Source: an uncultured Clostridia bacterium (GTDB lineage Bacteria; Bacillota; Clostridia; Oscillospirales; Ruminococcaceae). From it: 32,202 bases of DNA. The translations under genes were made by a program, and so were the position numbers. Positions 26,716-32,202 of this stretch are shown in pieces (position 1 is the stretch's first letter; each line of letters starts with the position of its first letter). The notes below the pieces were generated by a model. That model was not told the DNA's origin, searched no databases, and was given only the letters and a program-made list of their open reading frames with translations. The DNA is taken from contig CANQYC010000008.1 in NCBI GenBank assembly GCA_947627945.1, positions 1-32,202 of the forward strand, written 5' to 3'.

Positions 26716-27461
26716 GATCGCTTTGCATCGCCTTTTCTATGTTCTCCCGCATCCCGGTGCCGCATGTGCCGTGGAAAGAGGAAAACCGGCGTTATGTGTT
26801 CTGCTTTTTCCCGCTGGTCGGTGCAGTGACGGGCGGACTGCTGCTCGGATGGCGGGTACTGTGCCGTGTGCTTGGCATGGGACAGCTCTGCTTCGGGGCG
26901 GTCGCAATGTTTCTCCCGCTGCTCGTGACGGGCGGCATCCATCTCGACGGCTTTGCGGATGTGACAGATGCGGCGGCAGCCTGCACGAGCCGGGAACGGC
27001 GTCTTTCGATCCTGAAAGATCCCCATATCGGCGCATTCGGTGCCATGCATCTGTGCGCCCTGCTGATCGTACAGACGGCACTGCTCTCGGAGCTGACCGG
27101 ACTGCGGCTGACGGCACTGACCGGATGCGGCTTCGTCCTGTCAAGGTGTCTTTCAGGGATGACAGCACTCTGTTTTCCCTGCGCCTCGGACGGTTCGCTG
27201 CACAGTCTCGTGCAGCCGGCAAATAAGACCGTCACAGCGGCAGTCCTCGGCATCCTGCTGCTGCTCACGGCGGCGGCGATGGTGTGGCTCCATCCGATGA
27301 CGGGCGGCATCGCCCTGCTGGCGTCCGGCTTGCTGCTGATATATTACCGTTGGTTTGCTTGCCGGCAGTTCGGCGGCATCACGGGCGATACCGCAGGCTG
27401 GTTCGTGCAGCTCTGCGAGACTGCCGTCATGGCAGCGGCGGCACTGGGCGGCTGCCTGTAG
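26709..27461 (+). CDS. cobS: Adenosylcobinamide-GDP ribazoletransferase
   Basis: AFSMFSRIPVP, VTGGIHLDGFADVTDAAAAC, ILKDPHIGAFGAMHL; polytopic membrane protein. Confidence 0.95.
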   Translation: MLRSLCIAFSMFSRIPVPHVPWKEENRRYVFCFFPLVGAVTGGLLLGWRVLCRVLGMGQLCFGAVAMFLPLLVTGGIHLDGFADVTDAAAACTSRERRLSILKDPHIGAFGAMHLCALLIVQTALLSELTGLRLTALTGCGFVLSRCLSGMTALCFPCASDGSLHSLVQPANKTVTAAVLGILLLLTAAAMVWLHPMTGGIALLASGLLLIYYRWFACRQFGGITGDTAGWFVQLCETAVMAAAALGGCL

Positions 27462-27485
27462 ATCATATAGAAAGGACAGATCGGC

Positions 27486-27869
27486 ATGATCCTCATCATC
27501 GGCGGTGCCGGACAGGGCAAAACCGATTTTGCAAAGACGGTACTGCATCAGACAGAGCTGCAAAGCGGCGCAGAATGCCCGCTCCCTGCGCTGATGCAGG
27601 CATCCTGCATCACAGACTATCATCTGCTCGTGCGCCGTCTGATGGCAGAGGGAAAAGCCCCCCTTGCCTTCACGGAGCAGCTTTTGTCACAGGATCCGGA
27701 GGTCGTTGTGATACTGAATGAGATCGGCTGCGGCATCATCCCCGTTGATGAGACGGAACGCCGCTGGCGGGAGGAGACGGGACGCTGCGGCTGTCTGCTC
27801 GCAGAACGGGCGAAAGCGGTCGTGCGGCTTTGCTGCGGCATCCCGACACTTCTCCGGGGGTCGCTGTGA
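27486..27869 (+). CDS. Second, short CobU-like protein
   Basis: IIGGAGQGKTDFAK (intact P-loop) and VVVILNEIGCGIIPVDETERRWREETGRCGCLLAERAKAVVRLCCGIPTLLRG (CobU C-terminal signature); 127 aa. Confidence 0.85.
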   Translation: MILIIGGAGQGKTDFAKTVLHQTELQSGAECPLPALMQASCITDYHLLVRRLMAEGKAPLAFTEQLLSQDPEVVVILNEIGCGIIPVDETERRWREETGRCGCLLAERAKAVVRLCCGIPTLLRGSL

Positions 27870-28408
27870 GGGTGCTGCTCCTCCGGCATGGTGCCACGCA
27901 GGGGAACCTTGCGGGACGGTACATCGGTCGAACAGAGGAACCGCTTTGCGGGGTGGGTATCGCCGCCCTGCATCCCCTTGCGCCGTGTGAGCTGCTCGTT
28001 TCCAGTCCGATGCTGCGCTGTGTGCAGACTGCCCGTCTGCTGTTTCCGGAACAGGAGATACGGCTGTGTGACGGGCTGCGGGAATGTGATTTCGGCAGAT
28101 TTGAGGGAAAGACCTACAAAGATCTGACCGGAGATCCGGACTATCAGGCATGGATCGACAGCGGCGGAACGATGGCATTCCCCGGCGGGGAGCCTCCGCA
28201 GGCATTCCGGGAACGCAGTGTGCATGCCTTTTCCGCTCTTCTGCGGGAACCGGTGCAGAGTTTGGCGGTCGTTGCCCACGGCGGTACGGTCATGTCCGTT
28301 CTCTCGGCGTATGACGGCGGCGATTTCTATAGCTATCACGTGGAAAACGGACATGGCTATGCAGCAGAATTTGAAGGAGAACAGCTATTGCAATGGGAAC
28401 GCCTATGA
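27866..28408 (+). CDS. cobC: Histidine phosphatase, alpha-ribazole phosphatase-like
   Basis: VLLLRHGATQGNLAGRYIGRTEEPL, RECDFGRFEGKTYKDL, VVAHGGTVMSVLS; GTG start in GTGA overlap. Confidence 0.85.
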   Translation: MRVLLLRHGATQGNLAGRYIGRTEEPLCGVGIAALHPLAPCELLVSSPMLRCVQTARLLFPEQEIRLCDGLRECDFGRFEGKTYKDLTGDPDYQAWIDSGGTMAFPGGEPPQAFRERSVHAFSALLREPVQSLAVVAHGGTVMSVLSAYDGGDFYSYHVENGHGYAAEFEGEQLLQWERL

Positions 28409-29370
28409 AATTTCTGATGCCTGTACTGCCCCTGCTGATCGGCGCATTGCTCGATAGTTTGCTCGGGGATCCGTACTGGCTCCCGCATCCCGTCCGCCTG
28501 ACAGGGCGGATGATCGCCATACTGGAAAAATTTGTGCGGCGGCACTTCCGGAAGCTCCTGCCGGGGGGCGGGCTGCTGACTGTTGTCATGATGCTCCTGT
28601 CTGTCGGCATGTCCGGCGGTCTGCTCTTGCTGGGTTACTGGCTGCATCCGGCTGTCGGCGTGATCACGGAGGGTGTGCTGTGTTACTATCTGCTGGCGGC
28701 AAGATGTCTGTACCGGGAGAGCGACAAAGTCCGGAAAGCCCTTGTCAGCGGCGATACCGAGGCAGCACGGCAGGCGGTCTCCATGATCGTCGGACGTGAT
28801 ACGGCGCACCTTGATGAAGCGGCGATCGCCCGTGCAGCGGTGGAGACAGTTGCCGAAAATACCTCGGACGGCGTGACGGCACCGCTGTTTTACATGATGC
28901 TCGGCGGTGCCGTCGGCGGGTGCCTTTACAAGACGGTGAACACAATGGATTCCATGCTCGGCTACAAAAGTGAGACATATAGAGAGATCGGCTGCATCCC
29001 GGCAAAAACAGATGATCTTTTCAACTATGTGCCATCCCGGCTGACGGCTCTCCTGATGATCGCCGCCGCAGGGATATGCGGGCTGGACAGCCGCAATGCG
29101 ATGCGCATCTGGCGGCGTGACAGACGCCGCCACGCAAGTCCGAATTCCGCACAGACAGAAGCCGTCTGCGCCGGGGCACTGCACCTGAGACTTGCGGGGG
29201 ATGCATGGTATTTCGGTGAGCTGCACAAGAAACCCTATATCGGCGACCCTGACCGTCCCATCGAACCGGAGGACATCCGGCGTGCTGACCGGCTGATGTA
29301 TGTCACCGCATTTCTGATGCTGGTGCTGTGCTGCGGGGTGCGTGCAGGTCTTGGGGGGTGGCTGCTGTGA
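28405..29370 (+). CDS. cbiB: Adenosylcobinamide-phosphate synthase
   Basis: LLIGALLDSLLGDPYWLPHPVRLTGRMI, AVETVAENTSDGVTAPLFY, NTMDSMLGYKSETYREIG. Confidence 0.95.
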   Translation: MKFLMPVLPLLIGALLDSLLGDPYWLPHPVRLTGRMIAILEKFVRRHFRKLLPGGGLLTVVMMLLSVGMSGGLLLLGYWLHPAVGVITEGVLCYYLLAARCLYRESDKVRKALVSGDTEAARQAVSMIVGRDTAHLDEAAIARAAVETVAENTSDGVTAPLFYMMLGGAVGGCLYKTVNTMDSMLGYKSETYREIGCIPAKTDDLFNYVPSRLTALLMIAAAGICGLDSRNAMRIWRRDRRRHASPNSAQTEAVCAGALHLRLAGDAWYFGELHKKPYIGDPDRPIEPEDIRRADRLMYVTAFLMLVLCCGVRAGLGGWLL

Positions 29371-30398
29371 AACAGGAACATGGAGGAAACCGGTATTTAT
29401 ACCCGGATATGCTGGATCTTTCGGCGAATCTCAGTCCGCTCGGCATGCCGGAGGAGGTCATCTCTGCCGTTGTAGAGCATGCAGCGGAATGGGCATATTA
29501 TCCCGATCCGGACTGCACCGCTCTGGTCAGGAAACTATCGGAAAAATGGCATGTCCCGGCGGAACAGATCGTATGCGGAAACGGCGCAGCGGATCTCATC
29601 TACCGGATCGCCGCCGCATTCCGCCCGGCATCGGCAGTGCTGTGCGAACCGGGATTCAGCGAATATGAAAAGGCACTCACGGGGCAGGGCTGCCGGATAC
29701 GCCGCTTTTCACTCCGGGCATCGGAGGAGTTTGCACTGACCGACAGCTATCTTTCGGCATTGTCCCCACCGCCCGAAATGATATTTCTCTGCACACCGCA
29801 CAACCCCACGGGCAGATGCATCCGCACGCCGCTGCTGCTTGACATCGCAAGGCTTTGCCGCAGGCAGGGGACGGTGATGGTATGTGACATCTGCTTTCTG
29901 GCATTGTCGGACTGCCGGGACTTTCCGGCGGATGCACTGCTGCGGGAGGGGTGCATTTTGCTCGATGCGTTCACAAAGACCTATGCAATGGCGGGACTGC
30001 GCCTCGGGTATGCCGTGACGGGCGATGCACAGACGGCACAGCGCATCCGTCAGACAGGGCAGTACTGGAGCGTTTCAGCTCCGGCACAGGCGGCAGGACT
30101 GGCGGCACTCGATGCCGACGGATACCTGCGGCACGCCAGACGGCTGATCGCTGAGGAGCGTGTGCGGATGACCCGGGAACTGACTGCGGCAGGGCTGCAT
30201 GTATTCCCGTCGGATGCGAATTTTTTGCTGTTCCGGTGTCCGCCCGGTCTTGCGGAGGCTTTGCTTGCCGAGGGCATTCTGGTGCGGAGCTGTGAGAGCT
30301 TTCCGGGGCTGGGCAGCGGCTTCTGCCGCATTGCGATACGGCTGCCGGAGGAAAATGACCGCTTTTTGACGGCATTGAGGAGGGTCCTGCATGGCTGA
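29367..30398 (+). CDS. cobD: Threonine-phosphate decarboxylase/aminotransferase
   Basis: KQEHGGN...LDLSANLSPLGMP, CGNGAADLIYRI, CTPHNPTGRC, DAFTKTYAMAGLRLGYAV (PLP lysine). GTG start in GTGA overlap. Confidence 0.93.
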   Translation: MKQEHGGNRYLYPDMLDLSANLSPLGMPEEVISAVVEHAAEWAYYPDPDCTALVRKLSEKWHVPAEQIVCGNGAADLIYRIAAAFRPASAVLCEPGFSEYEKALTGQGCRIRRFSLRASEEFALTDSYLSALSPPPEMIFLCTPHNPTGRCIRTPLLLDIARLCRRQGTVMVCDICFLALSDCRDFPADALLREGCILLDAFTKTYAMAGLRLGYAVTGDAQTAQRIRQTGQYWSVSAPAQAAGLAALDADGYLRHARRLIAEERVRMTRELTAAGLHVFPSDANFLLFRCPPGLAEALLAEGILVRSCESFPGLGSGFCRIAIRLPEENDRFLTALRRVLHG

Positions 30399-31854
30399 CA
30401 AGATCATGATACAAGGCACCATGTCCGGTGTCGGGAAAAGTCTCCTGACGGCGGCACTCTGCCGCATTTTCCGGCAGGACGGACATGCTCCGGCTCCCTT
30501 CAAGTCCCAGAATATGGCACTTAATTCTTTCATCACCGAAGACGGTGCCGAGATCGGCAGGGCACAGGCGATGCAGGCGGAGGCAGCCGGCATCCCGCCC
30601 TCTGCATGGATGAATCCCGTGCTTCTCAAACCCACGACCGACAGGGGTTCTCAGGTCATCGTGAACGGCAGGGTGCGTGGGCAGATGCAAGCGGCTTCGT
30701 ATTTCCGCTACAAAAAAACGCTGTTTCCGGAGATCCTGCAAGCCGCCGAAGCACTGGAGGCACAGCATGACATCCTCGTGATCGAGGGGGCGGGGAGTCC
30801 GGTGGAGCTGAACCTGAAACAGGATGATATCGTCAATATGGGACTGGCGAAAAAGCTGAAAACACCGGTGCTTCTGGTGGGAGACATCGACCGGGGCGGC
30901 ATTTTTGCACAGCTTCTCGGAACGCTGATGCTGCTCGAGCCGGAGGAACATGCTCTGGTAAAGGGGCTCATCGTCAACCGGTTCCGTGGGGACAGTCAGC
31001 TTTTCCGTGACGGCGTCCGGATGCTCGAGGAACGCAGCGGCATCCCCGTGCTGGGCGTTGTGCCGTATATTCCCTGTGACATCGAGGCAGAGGACAGCCT
31101 TTCGGACATTCCCCCGGCACGGGCAGATGCAGCAGTGGATATCGCCGTGATCCGGCTGCCCCGGATGTCAAATGTCACGGACTTTGATGTGTTCCGGCAG
31201 TATCCGCAGGTGTCTGTCCGTCTGGTCGGCGCACAGGAAATGCTCGGCATGCCGGATATGCTGCTGCTGCCGGGTACGAAAAATACCATTTCAGACCTGC
31301 AATGGCTGCGGGAGACTGGTCAGGCGCAGGAGGTGCTGCGCTGTGCGGCGCAGGGCATCCCGGTCATGGGGATCTGCGGCGGATACCAGATGCTGGGAGA
31401 ATGGATCTCTGATCCGTCCGGTGCCGAGGGCGGCGGTACGGTGAGGGGACTGGGGCTGCTGCCCTGTGAAACGGTCTTTGCGGAGGAAAAACGGCAGACA
31501 CAGGTAACAGGGCGATTCTGCGAAGTTCCCGGATGGTTCTCCTGTCTTGCGGGTGCAGCTCTCCATGGATACGAGATCCACCACGGCATGACGGAAACGG
31601 ACGGCGTGCCGCTCACGACCTGTGGCGGCACGGTGCGGGAAAATGTCTGCGGCTGCTATGTGCATGGCGTATTCGACAGTGCGGAGGTGTCCGGGCGGCT
31701 GGTGAAAAAGCTGCTGTCTCAGAAAGGCATTTCTTTCCGGGGCGGGATCGACCGTGCTGCCTACAAAGAACGGCAATTTGACATTCTGGCACAGGCTGTG
31801 CGTGAGAGCCTTGATATGGCGCAGGTCTACCGGATCCTGAGAGCGGGGATCTGA
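30391..31854 (+). CDS. cbiP: Cobyric acid synthase
   Basis: KIMIQGTMSGVGKSLLTAALCRIF, FKSQNMALNSFITEDGAEIGRAQAMQAEAA, GICGGYQMLGEWI. Confidence 0.96.
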   Translation: MADKIMIQGTMSGVGKSLLTAALCRIFRQDGHAPAPFKSQNMALNSFITEDGAEIGRAQAMQAEAAGIPPSAWMNPVLLKPTTDRGSQVIVNGRVRGQMQAASYFRYKKTLFPEILQAAEALEAQHDILVIEGAGSPVELNLKQDDIVNMGLAKKLKTPVLLVGDIDRGGIFAQLLGTLMLLEPEEHALVKGLIVNRFRGDSQLFRDGVRMLEERSGIPVLGVVPYIPCDIEAEDSLSDIPPARADAAVDIAVIRLPRMSNVTDFDVFRQYPQVSVRLVGAQEMLGMPDMLLLPGTKNTISDLQWLRETGQAQEVLRCAAQGIPVMGICGGYQMLGEWISDPSGAEGGGTVRGLGLLPCETVFAEEKRQTQVTGRFCEVPGWFSCLAGAALHGYEIHHGMTETDGVPLTTCGGTVRENVCGCYVHGVFDSAEVSGRLVKKLLSQKGISFRGGIDRAAYKERQFDILAQAVRESLDMAQVYRILRAGI

Positions 31855-31883
31855 CCGGATGGCAGTTTTTTGGAGGGTCGGTG

Positions 31884-32202
31884 ATGGATATGGAACTGGA
31901 ATTTGTAAGACCAGATGAGATCGAGAGACGCAGCTTTGCGATCATCGAGGAGGAGCTGGGAGACCGTCCGCTGCCGGAGGCATTGCGTCCGGTGGTGCTG
32001 CGTGTCATTCACACGACGGCGGATCTTTCCTATTATGACATGCTCTATTTCTCGCCGGATGTCATAACAAAGGCACAGGCACTGCTGCGCCGGGGCTGTG
32101 TGATCGTGACAGATACCAATATGGCAAAGGCTGGCATCAATCGTGCCGCACTTGCCCGGCTCGGCTGCCGGACAGAATGTTACATGGCGGATGCAGATGT
32201 CG
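31884..32202 (+). CDS. cbiC: Precorrin-8X/cobalt-precorrin-8 methylmutase, truncated by window end
   Basis: MDMELEFVRPDEIERRSFAIIEEEL...RVIHTTADLSYYDMLYFSPDVI...GCVIVTDTNMAKAGI; SD GGAGG upstream. Confidence 0.92.
   Translation, partial: MDMELEFVRPDEIERRSFAIIEEELGDRPLPEALRPVVLRVIHTTADLSYYDMLYFSPDVITKAQALLRRGCVIVTDTNMAKAGINRAALARLGCRTECYMADADV

Noticed and set aside
30391-31854. Numerous opposite-strand and alternate-frame ORFs over cbiP and other cob genes
   Set aside because: Typical high-GC alternate-frame ORFs; the cbiP frame is fully conserved.
1-32202. tRNA, rRNA, CRISPR arrays and IS transposases
   Set aside because: None recognised by eye in either strand; a covariance-model search could not be run.

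Overview
The window joins two very different segments. Left, about 1-12,000: AT-rich accessory DNA that reads as an integrative mobilizable element inserted at the 3' end of guaA, next to the remnant of a second related element. Right, 12,000-32,202: GC-rich chromosomal DNA. It carries a minus-strand asnB-pyrB-guaA operon and a plus-strand, tightly overlapping cobalamin operon from cobI/cbiL to a truncated cbiC. The organism looks like a Ruminococcus-type Firmicute; this is inferred from protein style only. Element boundaries are supported by a 16-bp sequence TTTAT(C/T)ATTCCCACTC at 2723-2738 and 11996-12011. Read on the minus strand, both copies encode the guaA C-terminus (E-W-E-stop), and GTTGCC direct repeats lie just inside both ends. 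Between them are an integrase, an excisionase-like HTH, an XRE repressor, a MobC-like protein, a RepA-like ATPase, a MobV relaxase and defence-type cargo (AbiTii-domain protein, DUF262-HNH, EcoRI-family adenine methyltransferase). A GmrSD-like DUF262/DUF1524 gene and a truncated near-copy of repA lie outside the boundary. The most notable observations are: (1) the relaxase start is out of frame at an A9 tract, so its N-terminal motif needs a 1-nt slip; (2) a dense six-hairpin array between relaxase and repA, with a recurring (A)CGGAG loop; (3) the tandem or nested guaA attachment sites; (4) the AbiTii/DUF262-HNH/EcoRI-MTase cargo; (5) a small orphan ORF with a perfect consensus promoter; (6) two divergent CobU-like proteins, one with an altered P-loop; (7) a PyrB fused to only the zinc-binding tail of PyrI. 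All product calls come from recognising motifs by eye; no searches were run.
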